From NCBI RefSeq assembly GCF_017874615.1, contig NZ_JAGIKV010000014.1, positions 62,001 through 126,000 of the forward strand: a DNA stretch of 64,000 nt, given 5' to 3'. Of the stretch, positions 8,824 through 16,975 are shown in pieces. The DNA is from Paenibacillus xylanexedens (GTDB lineage: Bacteria > Bacillota > Bacilli > Paenibacillales > Paenibacillaceae). Position numbers and translations under genes: made by a program. The stretch's first letter is position 1. Every line of letters starts with the position of its first letter. The notes under the pieces were generated by a model. That model was not told where the DNA came from, did not search any database, and saw only the letters and a list, made by a program, of their open reading frames with translations.

Positions 8824-8872
8824 TACACAATGATCTTGTCTTCAGCTTGGGACAAGACTTGGTTCCTAAAAA
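8824..8872. repeat. Dispersed hairpin-repeat family, copy R2
   Basis: ACACAATGATCTTGTC, a short loop, then GGGACAAGACTTGGTTCC: the degenerate form of the inverted repeat seen perfectly at copies R3 and R5. It lies 20 nt after the AraR-like gene. Confidence 0.6.
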
Positions 8873-8878
8873 CAAAAA

Positions 8879-8902
8879 AGGCACCTCTGTGGAGAGATAC
8901 CT
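8879..8902 (+). terminator. Probable terminator of the AraR-like gene
   Basis: An imperfect hairpin GGCACCTCT/AGAGATACC follows an A-run and is followed by TTTACC. It lies about 75 nt after the stop codon. Confidence 0.4.
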
Positions 8903-9002
8903 TTACCTATATTATCCGCAAGACATGTTTCTGGCTGAGCAACGGATAAACATTGAATAATGCTGCAGATTTCAAACACCATAAATAAATTTAGTTGTCA
9001 TT

Positions 9003-9827
9003 TTATACAGCCTCCCTTTTTCGCAGTACCACTACGATATCTGTCTGAGGTACAAATAAATTATAATTCGTTACATGCACTTGTCTCGTTTCGGTTACTG
9101 ATTCTATCTTTAATTCAGGAGGAAGACAGCGCTCTATGTGAGTAATTAATGTTTCTTTGGTAAATCTCCAAATTACACCATCAATCGAAGAGTTCGCCAT
9201 ATAACCACCGTCCGTTACAGAACCTGAAAGAGACTTGAGAACAACCGGGTCCGCAATAATGATAGATCCACCGTCACGTAACAGTCTGCAGCTCTCTATG
9301 AAGGCTTTTTTGTGATAGCGAATGTGATGAAAGCTTCTTGCAAACAAAATCATATCGCAGCTATGATCAGGTAAAGAAGTCGGCTTATCAATGAAAGCAT
9401 GGATATAAGAATTAAACCTTCCCCACTTCTTTCCAAGTTTTAGAGCATTTAAATTCGGATCCATGTTGAGAAAACGAACATCCTTCTGCTTGCGAAGATA
9501 CTTGTTCAATAAACCTGTACCACAGCCCACCTGAAGAACATCGCCCTTTAAAGGGGGTAAAACTTTGTAGACATTACGAGGAATAGGGAAATTTTGAACG
9601 TACATGGCCAATTCGTAGAAAATCGGATAACGCTCTTGCAATCGAACCAATTTACTGGTGTAGAAAGGATTCCGCTTTTTGTGACGTTTAAAATCCCATT
9701 TGTTCAAATAGTAGACAGGGGTTAACAGCAAGAACAGAATAATAAAGACACTTTGGACGCTATAAATTCCAAGTTTACTAAAACGATCATTGGAATTATG
9801 AGACATCATTTGTTTAGAAGTATTCAA
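9003..9827 (-). CDS. Membrane-anchored class I SAM-dependent methyltransferase
   Basis: About 274 residues. The TTG at 9827 is preferred because GAGAGGGGA then has 9-nt spacing; a GTG at 9836 would sit on top of that site. An N-terminal hydrophobic helix (about 17-38, VQSVFIILFLLLTPVYYLN) anchors the protein. The Rossmann methyltransferase core follows: motif I VLQVGCGTGLLN, acidic end of beta 2 in FLNMDPN, motif II SCDMILFARSFHHI and a motif III region LRDGGSIIIADP. The substrate is unknown; ubiquinone/phospholipid-type methyltransferases share these motifs. Downstream of it on the minus strand is only repeat R2. The lasso precursor lies upstream on the same strand, but an AraC pseudogene separates them, so a functional link is only speculative. 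Confidence 0.75.
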   Translation of the reverse strand: MNTSKQMMSHNSNDRFSKLGIYSVQSVFIILFLLLTPVYYLNKWDFKRHKKRNPFYTSKLVRLQERYPIFYELAMYVQNFPIPRNVYKVLPPLKGDVLQVGCGTGLLNKYLRKQKDVRFLNMDPNLNALKLGKKWGRFNSYIHAFIDKPTSLPDHSCDMILFARSFHHIRYHKKAFIESCRLLRDGGSIIIADPVVLKSLSGSVTDGGYMANSSIDGVIWRFTKETLITHIERCLPPELKIESVTETRQVHVTNYNLFVPQTDIVVVLRKREAV

Positions 9828-9914
9828 AATGATCACTCCCCTCTCACAACGCTATAAATGGTGTAGAACCTGTTCTAACATAATAAACGAGTATTTTTTG
9901 ACTCCTTCACCCCC

Positions 9915-10404
9915 GTCCATTTGAAGCTGACAAAAGAAGAGCCGTTTACGATGATGCATCACCATGATTTTGTTGAAATCGCTTATGTATATGAAGGAGA
10001 AGGGCTTTATCAGATTGGGGACCAATGTATTTTGGTTTCCAAAGGCGACTTGTTTGTCATCCCCCCCTGGTGTATCACATGTGTTTCAACCACTGGATTT
10101 GATAGAATAGGCCCCGTTATATATTATGAACTGTCTGTATAAGCCGTTTTTGGAGAAATCATTTTTTCGTGGAGGCCTCAATTGGACAATGTTTGTCGAG
10201 CGGCGTAACGAATTTCGCAACGTATTCGAACAAATGTTACATCAACAGGAGGCTGATGCTACGCCTTATTTAGCTGCTGCTCAATATCAACATAGTCGTC
10301 TTGGTTTGGAATGGTACAATGTTCTTGTCCCGCGTCTGAGCATCGAAAAAGCCGCCCACAGGCGACCTTTTGAGCAAGAATACGATTTTCAATTTGAAGT
10401 ATGA
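9915..10404 (+). pseudogene. AraC-family regulator remnant (cupin sensing domain only)
   Basis: The first frame encodes a typical AraC N-terminal cupin (TMMHHHDFVEIAYVYEGEG, YQIGDQCILVSKGDLFVIPP). Just after PP the frame slips in a run of seven C (10061-10067); with six C the expected GVSHVFQPLDLIE follows. A stop comes soon after, and another frame carries the helical second part of the sensing domain (WTMFVERRNEFRNVFEQML). The C-terminal DNA-binding helices are absent. The gene is therefore truncated as well as frameshifted. Confidence 0.75.
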
Positions 10405-10407
10405 TCA

Positions 10408-10545
10408 TCAGGACGATGGATCATATAGGTCTGCATCATGTTCTTCGATCCAATCAATTTGCCTGTATCCATAGCCAGCCATCGTTTGCTGCACATCCAG
10501 CACCTCTAATTCCGGTGCCTGCCAAGGCGTTTTTTTCGTTTCCAT
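10408..10545 (-). CDS. Orphan lasso peptide precursor, paeninodin family
   Basis: A 45-residue peptide from ATG 10545 with AAAGGAGG (about 10555-10562) 9 nt upstream. Residues 1-22 form the leader, ending WQAPELEVLDVQQTM with Thr at the penultimate position, the signature of Bacillota lasso leaders read by the B1/RRE protein. The core begins AGYGYRQID and is 23 residues, the same length as paeninodin, ending DLYDPSS. A ring between Ala1 and Asp9 is predicted by analogy. Paeninodin is phosphorylated on its C-terminal Ser; this core also ends in Ser. None of the cyclase (C), RRE (B1), protease (B2), ABC exporter or kinase genes is in the window, so maturation would need machinery elsewhere. Confidence 0.82.
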   Translation of the reverse strand: METKKTPWQAPELEVLDVQQTMAGYGYRQIDWIEEHDADLYDPSS

Positions 10546-10624
10546 CGGTGGTTCCCTCCTTTCTACAAAAACTGGAACCAAGATGCGAGCACCCTTACAT
10601 TACTTGTGCGATACAAACTTTTTG

Positions 10625-10679
10625 AGATACGATATGTATCTTTGTGGAAATTATAAGACACAATACGTATCTAAGTAAA
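10625..10679 (-). promoter_or_regulatory. SigA-type promoter and palindromic operator of the lasso precursor
   Basis: On the minus strand, TATAAT (10650-10655) is preceded at 18 bp by TTTACT (10674-10679). A perfect inverted repeat AGATAC-ATATC-GTATCT (10625-10641) lies at the expected transcription start. A further half-site (GTATCT on plus, 10667-10672) is in the promoter spacer. The layout suggests repression by a dimeric regulator. The leader to the ATG would be about 100 nt. Confidence 0.5.
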
Positions 10680-10771
10680 CAACTATTTCATTCCTTTCTA
10701 TGGGTTAAGTATTTCCCTGTAGCACTACTGACCCAAGTTAAAGCCCACTCGCCTCTATATAGTGTTTTTAT

Positions 10772-10902
10772 TTTCTTTTGAGCCTGAACATCTCAATTTT
10801 ATCGGAATGGTCTTGGTGGTCAAACCCTCGTTCCCTCCACCCGCATAGCGGGTGTTTTTTTGTTTCGCGCGTTTCATGCACTCAACTGGCTAAAGCCATA
10901 AT
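10772..10902. mobile_element. Solo end of an IS200-type element
   Basis: About 131 bp nearly identical to 16987-17117, the upstream (tnpA-proximal) end of the intact IS200-like element: it starts TTTCTTTTGAGCCTGAACAT and ends ACTGGCTAAAGCCATAA. It includes the CACCCGC/GCGGGTG hairpin (10838-10854). No tnpA or opposite end is present. It abuts the terminator of the leftward SDR gene, as the intact copy does. Confidence 0.85.
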
Positions 10903-10904
10903 AA

Positions 10905-10929
10905 AAAGGCCGCTGATTAAGCGGCCTTT
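10905..10929. terminator. Terminator of SDR gene
   Basis: AAAGGCCGC (10905-10913) and GCGGCCTTT (10921-10929) form a 9-bp stem. It is close to the stop of the leftward SDR; on the minus strand the T-rich tract that follows runs into the IS200 end. Confidence 0.8.
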
Positions 10930-10938
10930 AACGAATGC

Positions 10939-11685
10939 TTAGATTTGTGCCATTCCACCATCTACGAATAGTTCGATGCCGTTGACATAGCTGCTTTCCT
11001 CCGAGGCAAGGAACATCACTGCACTGGCGATCTCCTCTGCTTTACCAAGGCGGCTCAATGGAACGGTATCCTTAGCGGATTCAAGGACTTGATCCAACGC
11101 CTCTCCAAACAAATCGTCGTAAGCCGGCGTATGGATCATTCCTGGGCTCAGTACATTAATTCGTATTCCGGTACCCTTTAAGTCCATAACCCAGTTTCTC
11201 GCCATCTGGCGGAGCGCCGCTTTGGTTCCTCCGTACACGCTAAACCCTGCATCGCCGATCGTAGATGCCGTTGAACCCGTAAGAATGATGGAACCAGTCT
11301 GGTCCGGAAACAGCGGCAGGGCCTTCTGGATGGTGAAAAGAGTACCCTTTACGTTTACATTGAATGTGATCTGGTATTGCTCTTCTGTAATATGGCCCAA
11401 GGGCAGGATGCTGCCAAGTCCGGCATTAGCGAAAAGAATGTCCAGATGCCCTTTCTCCTGTCTCACCGTTTCAAATAGTTTGTCCAGATCGTTTAGATTT
11501 GATATGTCACCTTGAACGCCAGTGACCCGTTCCCCAATCAATTTCACCGCTGTGTCCAGCTCGTTTTGTCTGCGTCCAGTTATGAAGACATACGCCCCTT
11601 CCTCCACAAAACGCTGTGCCGTAGCAAGTCCGATACCGCTTGTCCCTCCAGTGACGACCACGACCTTACCATTGAAATTCCCCAT
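10939..11685 (-). CDS. SDR-family NAD(P)-dependent oxidoreductase
   Basis: A 248-residue classical short-chain dehydrogenase. The cofactor motif is TGGTSGIG (about 12-19), NAG is at LFANAGLGS, the catalytic Ser is in [13 protein letters not shown] and YxxxK is YGGTK. It ends in [14 protein letters not shown]. Substrate unknown; FabG-like dehydrogenases of this type often reduce small carbonyls. A single-Cys HxlR regulator is encoded just upstream, and an HxlR-type inverted repeat (11834-11862) lies in the promoter region, so induction by electrophiles or quinones is plausible. Confidence 0.88.
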   Translation of the reverse strand: MGNFNGKVVVVTGGTSGIGLATAQRFVEEGAYVFITGRRQNELDTAVKLIGERVTGVQGDISNLNDLDKLFETVRQEKGHLDILFANAGLGSILPLGHITEEQYQITFNVNVKGTLFTIQKALPLFPDQTGSIILTGSTASTIGDAGFSVYGGTKAALRQMARNWVMDLKGTGIRINVLSPGMIHTPAYDDLFGEALDQVLESAKDTVPLSRLGKAEEIASAVMFLASEESSYVNGIELFVDGGMAQI

Positions 11686-11833
11686 GATTTCTGTCCTCTC
11701 CCTCTTGAGGCCGTATGGCCTATATTAGTACAGCTATAGTAACCAAACCATAACAACGCAGCGATTTTACTTGTGTAAGATGTAATTCCATCGTACAAGT
11801 GACATTATGTATCAAACATATCTAAAAAAGAAG

Positions 11834-11862
11834 TACTTACTTTTTTGTTATATAGTAACTAA
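11834..11862. promoter_or_regulatory. HxlR-type operator candidate (copy 1)
   Basis: TACTTACT, a 13-nt spacer TTTTTGTTATATA, then GTAACTAA. The same spacing and nearly the same spacer occur at 39785-39813 (in front of the second HxlR gene) and at 41541-41569. Confidence 0.6.
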
Positions 11863-11916
11863 AAGGAAACAATTGTAAGGTTGTTGGGCTAAATCTCTTC
11901 TATAGCCATTTATATA

Positions 11917-11952
11917 AACGAAAACCCCAAGGATATCCCTGGGGTTTTCGTT
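11917..11952. terminator. Bidirectional terminator after the HxlR gene
   Basis: A 13-bp perfect stem (AACGAAAACCCCA at 11917-11929 with TGGGGTTTTCGTT at 11940-11952) around a 10-nt loop, 12 nt after the HxlR stop. Confidence 0.88.
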
Positions 11953-11963
11953 TTATACTATTT

Positions 11964-12311
11964 TTAATCCGTGTGCAAAATTTCGAACTCATCCTGTGCG
12001 AATGTTTCCTCTGCATATTTTCCACCCCAGTTGCAAAGATTCTTCAAAATAGATTCAAGAGATTGACCAAGTTCAGTAGTTGAATATTCGACTTTAGGGG
12101 GGACTTGATTATACACTTTTCTATGTATCAGTCCACTCGTTTCCAGGTCTCGAAGCGTTTGAATAAGCATTTTTTGAGTAATACTTGGTATGAGTCTCTT
12201 TAACTCGCTCGTGCGCTTTGGACCTTTAATCAAATAATACAAAACAAGCCCCTTCCACTTCCCTCCGATAATGTCCAACGTAACCTCAAGGTCACAATAA
12301 TATGTTTTCAT
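11964..12311 (-). CDS. HxlR-family transcriptional regulator (YodB/CatR-like, single N-terminal Cys)
   Basis: A 115-residue winged-helix regulator. Family marks are the N-terminal CDLEVTLDIIGGKWKGLVLYYL, GPKRTSELKRLIPSITQKML and PPKVEYSTTELGQSL. The only Cys is at residue 6, the position of the redox-sensing Cys in B. subtilis YodB, which represses detoxification genes until oxidised or alkylated by quinones. It is followed by a terminator, then on the same strand by the SDR whose promoter carries an HxlR-like inverted repeat; that SDR is the likely target. Confidence 0.88.
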   Translation of the reverse strand: MKTYYCDLEVTLDIIGGKWKGLVLYYLIKGPKRTSELKRLIPSITQKMLIQTLRDLETSGLIHRKVYNQVPPKVEYSTTELGQSLESILKNLCNWGGKYAEETFAQDEFEILHTD

Positions 12312-12627
12312 ATTAGTAATAACAGCCTCCGGTTCTATTTATTACTTTATAGCTACTATATAATTAAAATGCATGTACACTATTAATTAAAACTCCAATT
12401 CATGATAGCATTTGTTGGTTCTTAAGAACAGTTCTAAAACAGTTATATATTCAGACCATTCAGTAGCTGGTCGTATCCTGAAGGATAACCTCGACAGCTT
12501 CCTTACGACGCGCCCTCATAGCCTTTGCTCCAAAACACGCAAGGTGCTGGGTCATTCAGGCAGGTTCTCAGCAACAATTTGGGCAATCGCTTTATCAGAC
12601 GCATTGTATTTTGACAAAAGCTAAAAT
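12312..12627. other. Intergenic, no supported gene
   Basis: Short open frames occur on both strands. None has a ribosome site or recognisable family; the minus strand holds an 18-residue coding-like scrap (ends AIAQIVAENLPE) that may be debris. Confidence 0.4.
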
Positions 12628-12657
12628 GGAGGTAAAGGCATTAGAGCCCTTACCTCC
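12628..12657. terminator. Terminator after the response-regulator pseudogene
   Basis: GGAGGTAA (12628-12635) pairs with TTACCTCC (12650-12657), with an inner GGC/GCC pair. It lies just beyond the broken response regulator. Confidence 0.7.
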
Positions 12658-12674
12658 TTACTATTTTGCCACTT

Positions 12675-13425
12675 CTATTTACATTTACTGCTGCTTGACG
12701 TATAGGAACCGGTCCACATCCCTAGTTTAGCCTCAATCATATTCTGCTTCAAAAGTTCCTCCGGAGTCAAAGAATAGTTTCCGATCAGAGATACCAGAAA
12801 AACGCGGTTAAAACCGGCTAAAGGCAATTGCAAAGAGTCTGCAAGCGATAAGACTGCAGGAAGTTGGACCGGGTTGGCGACAGTTGCACCCTTGAGGACA
12901 GTGATCTGCCGGGATAAGCCGGATTCAGTCTCGTACTCCGTGAACTTCACCCGGAAGAGCCTCCTCTTCCAGTCTGTCCGCCTTAATCCGATCGAGGATT
13001 TGTTTATAGAACACGTTGAATTTTTGCGAAAGTACCTGCTGTCTCTGCTCGTTAGCAGCAGTCAGTTCTTTGGCGACCTTAGCAAGGATATCCTGCATGG
13101 ATTGCATACTCATGGATAACTTGAGAATATATCCGCTCGTCCCGTACTCAAGCGCCTGCTGGGCATATTTGAACTCATTCATACAATTAAGCATAACAAA
13201 CCGGCTTATCAACTCGTTAGACCGGGCATTTCTCAGCAGTTTTATCCCATCCATACCGGGCATCATAATATCTGTGATAACAAGGTCAGGCATGTCCTCT
13301 GCCATCGATTCTAACGCTTCTCTGCCGTTTGAGGCTTCTCCAGAGACAGTGTAACCAAATAAATCCCATTGAATGAGTTTGCGCCGAACGAACACCTTAT
13401 CTTCTACCAATAAAATCTTCCACAT
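12675..13425 (-). pseudogene. YesN-like response regulator, frameshifted and truncated
   Basis: ATG 13425 begins a receiver domain (MWKILLVEDKVFVRRKLIQW, phospho-acceptor in LVITDIMMPGMDG, then EFKYAQQALEYGTSGYILKL). It continues into a coiled linker of the YesN type and stops after 166 residues. A neighbouring frame (to 12675) continues with KFTEYETESGLSRQI and ends without the AraC-type DNA-binding domain. A YesN protein is normally 500 or more residues, so output and part of the linker are lost. The partner kinase is not nearby. Confidence 0.7.
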
Positions 13426-13474
13426 GTTCGCCGCCTATGATCTTATTAGATAAGCCTTACTACGCCTCAGCAAG

Positions 13475-13549
13475 TGTTTAGATGATTATCAAATCGGCAA
13501 AGGCACCAAGTTCTTGTCCTGAGAGAAGGACAAGAACTTGGTGCCTTAA
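13475..13549. repeat. Dispersed hairpin-repeat family, copy R3 (perfect 20-bp stem)
   Basis: AGGCACCAAGTTCTTGTCCT (13501-13520) is the exact inverse of 13527-13546, with a GAGAGA loop. It is preceded by TGTTTAGATGATTATCAAAT, the degenerate form of the lead-in seen in the other copies. The flanking sequence lacks a proper T-tract. Confidence 0.85.
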
Positions 13550-13605
13550 AACAGAAAACCCGCGCTGGGTGCGGCTCTAATTGGACTATGATCTAGTCCT
13601 CCGAC

Positions 13606-13640
13606 AAAACTTGTTGTACATTGGACAAGAACAATGTTCC
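13606..13640. repeat. Dispersed hairpin-repeat family, copy R4 (partial)
   Basis: TTGGACAAGAACAATGTTCC (13621-13640), read on the minus strand, matches the GGAACAATGTTCTTGTCC core of copy R6 with minor differences. Only one arm is well preserved. Confidence 0.5.
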
Positions 13641-13861
13641 TTAAGCTTAAGTTCCTCTTTCTCACCTTCTGATTAGCCTCTCATCTTGTCAGTTATCACA
13701 TAACATCGTGAATATTTTCTTGTTTAAGTGCATGTGATCAATCTTTAGATGTATTATGTCATTCAACAACAAAAGTTAAACAGGCATCACAATCCATACA
13801 AGGGTTTTCAACTTTGGTTAGCATATGTTTCTGTTGCTATGTTTGGGAAACTCTTATTTGT

Positions 13862-14187
13862 TCAATTTCGTTCCATTGAGGTACAACTTACTTCTACACT
13901 TTTTTCTCCTGCAACTCTCAACCAATCAATAAAAAAGTTTGCACAAAATTGAGCTACTATCTTTTCTAATATCCAGAATAATGCGTTCTTATTAATCCCC
14001 CTTCACTTCTCATTTGATGACTAACGATTTGGTCTGCAAAATATTCTAAGTGATCTCTTATGATTAATGATAATGGTCCTCTATAGAAAGAATCATTTTC
14101 TACTGTTCTACACATAGTGTCACAGTAAAAATATTTTTTGTTCAGCAGAGATTTTCTCCAAGTTTGAGTGACACAACTAATCCTCCT
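13862..14187 (-). pseudogene. Degenerate helical protein, possibly the ligand domain of a TetR-type regulator
   Basis: Two neighbouring minus-strand frames read as coding. One gives SLLNKKYFYCDTMCRTVEND through DSFYRGPLSLIIRDHLEYFADQI and stops at a TAG near 13985. The next frame continues EKIVAQFCANFFIDWLRVAG through ERN, stopping at 13862. One indel near 13985 would join them. Composition and helix pattern recall TetR C-terminal domains, but no DNA-binding part is seen, so the family is a weak guess. Confidence 0.35.
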
Positions 14188-14196
14188 ATCAAAAAA

Positions 14197-14216
14197 GCAG
14201 CCCCGTCAGGAGCTGC
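14197..14216 (-). terminator. Terminator of GH43 gene
   Basis: GCAGCCCC/GGAGCTGC imperfect stem with GTCA loop; on the minus strand it is followed by TTTTTTG. It lies 54 nt after the GH43 stop. Confidence 0.75.
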
Positions 14217-14270
14217 CTCATGTATTATGCCTTATATTGTAATCTTATCTGTTTCCGCTAACCAGCTAAC

Positions 14271-15266
14271 TTACTCGGCACCCGGATAAGGATTGATCTT
14301 CTGGATCGTTCCGTCTTCGTTGTATTTCAGCTCGGAATATTTAACGCAGCGCTTGTGGTTGACGCCTTCCGACAGGGAGCTGTCGTGATAGAACAGATAC
14401 CACTTGTCTTCAACTTGCACAATGGAGTGATGGGTTGTCCAGCCGATAACCGGAGAGAGAATCTCGCCCTTGAACGTGAATGGTCCCATCGGGTTCTTGC
14501 CGATCGCATATACGAGCTTATGCGTGTTTCCTGTAGAGTAGGACAGGTAGTAATAGCCGTTATATTTATGCACCCATGGGCCTTCAAAATATCTCCGTTC
14601 CTCATCCCCAGCCAGAATCGGATTCCCGTCTTCATCGACAATAGATATCTCGGCAGGTTTGCCTTGGAAGGATAGCATGTCGTCGCTAAGCAGTGCAACT
14701 TGCGGTCCAAGCGCCGGCTGGTCAGGAGCAGGTCCTTCTGCATCTGGCACGAAGCTGCCGGTCTGCCATTTCTCCAACTGGCCACCCCAGAGTCCGCCGA
14801 AATAGATGTATGACTGATTGTCGTCATCCACCAGTACGGCCGGATCGATACTGAAGCTACCTTCCATATAATTCGGTTGCGGTGTGAACGGGCCTGCCGG
14901 AGACTCTGATGTTGCCACACCCAGACGGAAGATGTCGTCATGATCCCGTGCCGGGAAAAACAGGTAATAGGTATTGTTCTTATAAGCGGCATCTGGTGCC
15001 CAGAGCTGCTTGGAGGCCCACGGAATATCTCTCAGATGCAACGCTTCGCCGTGATCAACCACCGGGGAATCGAAGTTGTTCATCGAGAGGACATGATAGT
15101 CTTCCATTTTATACTGGTCGCCGTTATCGTTGCTCGGCTCGTCATGATCGAGGTCATGGGAAGGATAGATGTAGATTTTGCCCTCATAGACATGGGCGGA
15201 CGGGTCAGCAGTGAAGATGTGGGTTACGAGCGGTTGGTGGGGCTTAGGTAGTTGTTGTTGATTCAT
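14271..15266 (-). CDS. GH43-family glycoside hydrolase (intracellular arabinan/xylan type)
   Basis: A 331-residue five-bladed beta-propeller hydrolase with no signal peptide. Start ATG 15266 has GGAGA upstream. GH43 marks are the base Asp in IFTADPSAHVYEGKIYIYPS, the pKa-tuning Asp in FSIDPAVLVDDDNQSYIYFG and the acid Glu in RYFEGPWVHKYNGYYYLSYS. The sequence resembles the GH43 group of beta-xylosidase/arabinofuranosidase enzymes; substrate not certain. It is monocistronic. A cre-like box (15350-15363) lies upstream, suggesting CcpA repression. It may complement the frameshifted GH43 at 3.3 kb. Confidence 0.88.
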   Translation of the reverse strand: MNQQQLPKPHQPLVTHIFTADPSAHVYEGKIYIYPSHDLDHDEPSNDNGDQYKMEDYHVLSMNNFDSPVVDHGEALHLRDIPWASKQLWAPDAAYKNNTYYLFFPARDHDDIFRLGVATSESPAGPFTPQPNYMEGSFSIDPAVLVDDDNQSYIYFGGLWGGQLEKWQTGSFVPDAEGPAPDQPALGPQVALLSDDMLSFQGKPAEISIVDEDGNPILAGDEERRYFEGPWVHKYNGYYYLSYSTGNTHKLVYAIGKNPMGPFTFKGEILSPVIGWTTHHSIVQVEDKWYLFYHDSSLSEGVNHKRCVKYSELKYNEDGTIQKINPYPGAE

Positions 15267-15349
15267 AAGGCATCTCCTTTGGTATTGGAATAATAAAATA
15301 CTTCATATAGGGATTACGGTAATTCATTGATTGCATCCTCAGAATTAAA

Positions 15350-15363
15350 AGCAAGCGTTTACA
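15350..15363 (-). promoter_or_regulatory. Candidate cre (CcpA) box upstream of GH43
   Basis: On the minus strand TGTAAACGCTTGCT matches 12 of 14 positions of TGWAANCGNTNWCA, 84 nt upstream of the GH43 start. Confidence 0.5.
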
Positions 15364-15628
15364 ACCTCTAATGTTATTGTATAAGCCCCGCTTATTCTTT
15401 CCTAGTACACATAATAAAGATCTTCCCCCGAAAAAATGTACAATTCCTGCCCATCTCATAATTATTATATTCTACAATGAAGTGATCTTTTTTGCGTTGT
15501 CTTGTCGCACATATTATTTCTTCTCCTCTGGATCGCAACCATTATATGTCTTCACAAGTTTTTGAGCTCGTAAGCTTTTTTCTCGAAGTTCTACCGTCTC
15601 ACGTTCGTAATACACTTTTCCTTTATTA

Positions 15629-15982
15629 TCACTGCACTCTTTCGGAAATATTTTCACTTATTTCTTCAGGATTTTCAACACCAATGATCAACTTTGATAT
15701 TTTGAACATACCAACTTTCAAGCTATTCAAATCTAAATGAAGAGTTTCAAGCTCATTTTCAAAAAAGTGGAGTTGAAAACCACCATTTGATCTAAATAAC
15801 CCATTTCTCTTTTCTCCTAATAAAGCACCATATAGTTTAAAAGCATTGGGTATTGGTCTACCTGTTGTTATTCCCTCGATTGAAGAGTATGGAATTTGCA
15901 ACCCTTTATCTAATTTTATAAAGGGTGAGTTTCCAAAGTCGATATTTACGTAGGTTTCCATTAATTGAATTTTACGTTCCAT
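15629..15982 (-). CDS. Hypothetical protein (117 aa)
   Basis: Starts at ATG 15982 (MERKIQLMETYVNIDFGN) because GGGGGA lies 8 nt upstream; a longer frame from 16018 has no such site. The protein is soluble, with alternating hydrophobic residues that suggest a small beta-sandwich (bacterial PH-like?), then an acidic C-terminus (NPEEISENISERVQ). No family recognised. It stands alone between the GH43 promoter region and the IS200 element. Confidence 0.6.
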   Translation of the reverse strand: MERKIQLMETYVNIDFGNSPFIKLDKGLQIPYSSIEGITTGRPIPNAFKLYGALLGEKRNGLFRSNGGFQLHFFENELETLHLDLNSLKVGMFKISKLIIGVENPEEISENISERVQ

Positions 15983-16019
15983 ATTTTGATTCCCCCATTT
16001 TCTTTTCAAATAATCCATT

Positions 16020-16284
16020 TATTTCATAACCCATAATTACATATAATACCACAGACACCTCTTTTATTCATGAAAGTCTAAGCACTGCCCTCCGCTCCTT
16101 CGCGGGTTACGTCCTCCTTGTTATATTCCAATTCCAGTCACCTATTAAAGAACCTACGCGTGTAGCATGTAGTGCTTAAACAGGAACTTATCTTTAACCT
16201 AAACACTAAGAAAATACTACATTTTCACTGGACAATTAGTTTATTTTTCCTACACATTTGTTAAATGAAATTGCATGAAACTTA
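16020..16284. other. Intergenic, nothing recognised
   Basis: AT-rich sequence without ribosome-site-supported frames; it ends at hairpin repeat R5. Confidence 0.4.
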
Positions 16285-16352
16285 GTTAGGTGTTTATCTA
16301 ATCGGTAATCGGTACAAGTTCTTGTCCTCGACTCGGGACAAGAACTTGTACC
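16285..16352. repeat. Dispersed hairpin-repeat family, copy R5 (perfect 17-bp stem)
   Basis: TTAGGTGTTTATCTAATCGG leads into GGTACAAGTTCTTGTCC (16311-16327), the exact inverse of 16336-16352. An A6 run follows. The end of the IS200 element begins a few bases later. Confidence 0.85.
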
Positions 16353-16499
16353 AAAAAATCAGGACCACCCGTCCAACGGGTGGTTTGCTCTTGGGGTATA
16401 ACCCCCTGTTGCCAAACTGCGCCTAAAGACGCTACCCTGACAGCAGGGCTGTTCAGGCTCAGTGTTATTTGCCTCTTTCACTTACCAGTTAAACTGGTT

Positions 16500-16973
16500 T
16501 TACTTCTTTTTGCTTCGATTACTGCTGAATGGATCTTCGTATTCTTTTACACTCAGCTTATCTACCGCCTGATCATGTGCTTCTTGCTCACGAATATACT
16601 TTCTTACTGTTGTTTCATTTAAGCCTACTGTACTCACATAGTACCCTTCTGCCCAAAACTTTCGATTGCCGTATTTATACTTGAGCTGGGCATGCTTCTC
16701 GAATATCATTAGTGAACTTTTTCCCTTTAGATATCCCATGAACGTGGAGACTGCCATTTTCGGTGGAATCGCTACCAACATGTGAACATGATCGGGCATC
16801 ATGTGACCTTCTATAATTTCTACTCCCTTGTACTTACATAGACGTTTGAAAATTTCGATTAAATCTTTTCTCACTTGATTATAGATTTCTTTCCGTCTAT
16901 ACTTCGGGGTAAATACAATATGGTATTTGCACATCCACTTTGTGTGAGCTAGGCTATAGCTCTTGTTTGCCAT
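16500..16973 (-). CDS. tnpA: IS200/IS605-family Y1 transposase TnpA
   Basis: A 157-residue single-domain HUH transposase. The HUH motif is HMMPDHVHMLVAIPPK (His-hydrophobic-His), and the catalytic Tyr is expected in the C-terminal helix (WAEGYYVSTVGLNETTVRKYI). The N-terminus SLAHTKWMCKYHIVFTPKYRRK is typical of the IS200 group. Start ATG 16973; its ribosome site (AAAGGAA) is buried in an 11-bp stem (see the regulatory feature). The gene looks intact. No tnpB-type partner is present. Confidence 0.93.
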   Translation of the reverse strand: MANKSYSLAHTKWMCKYHIVFTPKYRRKEIYNQVRKDLIEIFKRLCKYKGVEIIEGHMMPDHVHMLVAIPPKMAVSTFMGYLKGKSSLMIFEKHAQLKYKYGNRKFWAEGYYVSTVGLNETTVRKYIREQEAHDQAVDKLSVKEYEDPFSSNRSKKK

Positions 16974-16975
16974 CT

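Larger units (their letters stand above)
13426..13861. other. Intergenic region holding two hairpin repeats
   Basis: No gene with a ribosome site is seen. The region holds copies R3 and R4 of the repeat family and a small GC-rich hairpin near 13556-13575, followed on the minus strand by TTTTCTGTTTT (terminator-like). Confidence 0.5.

Noticed and set aside
13749-13952. 67-codon plus-strand frame
   Set aside because: Opposite to more convincing minus-strand coding remnants; no ribosome site.
14327-14992. 221-codon minus-strand frame inside GH43
   Set aside because: Out-of-frame shadow of the GH43 gene with Arg/Ser-rich nonsense composition.
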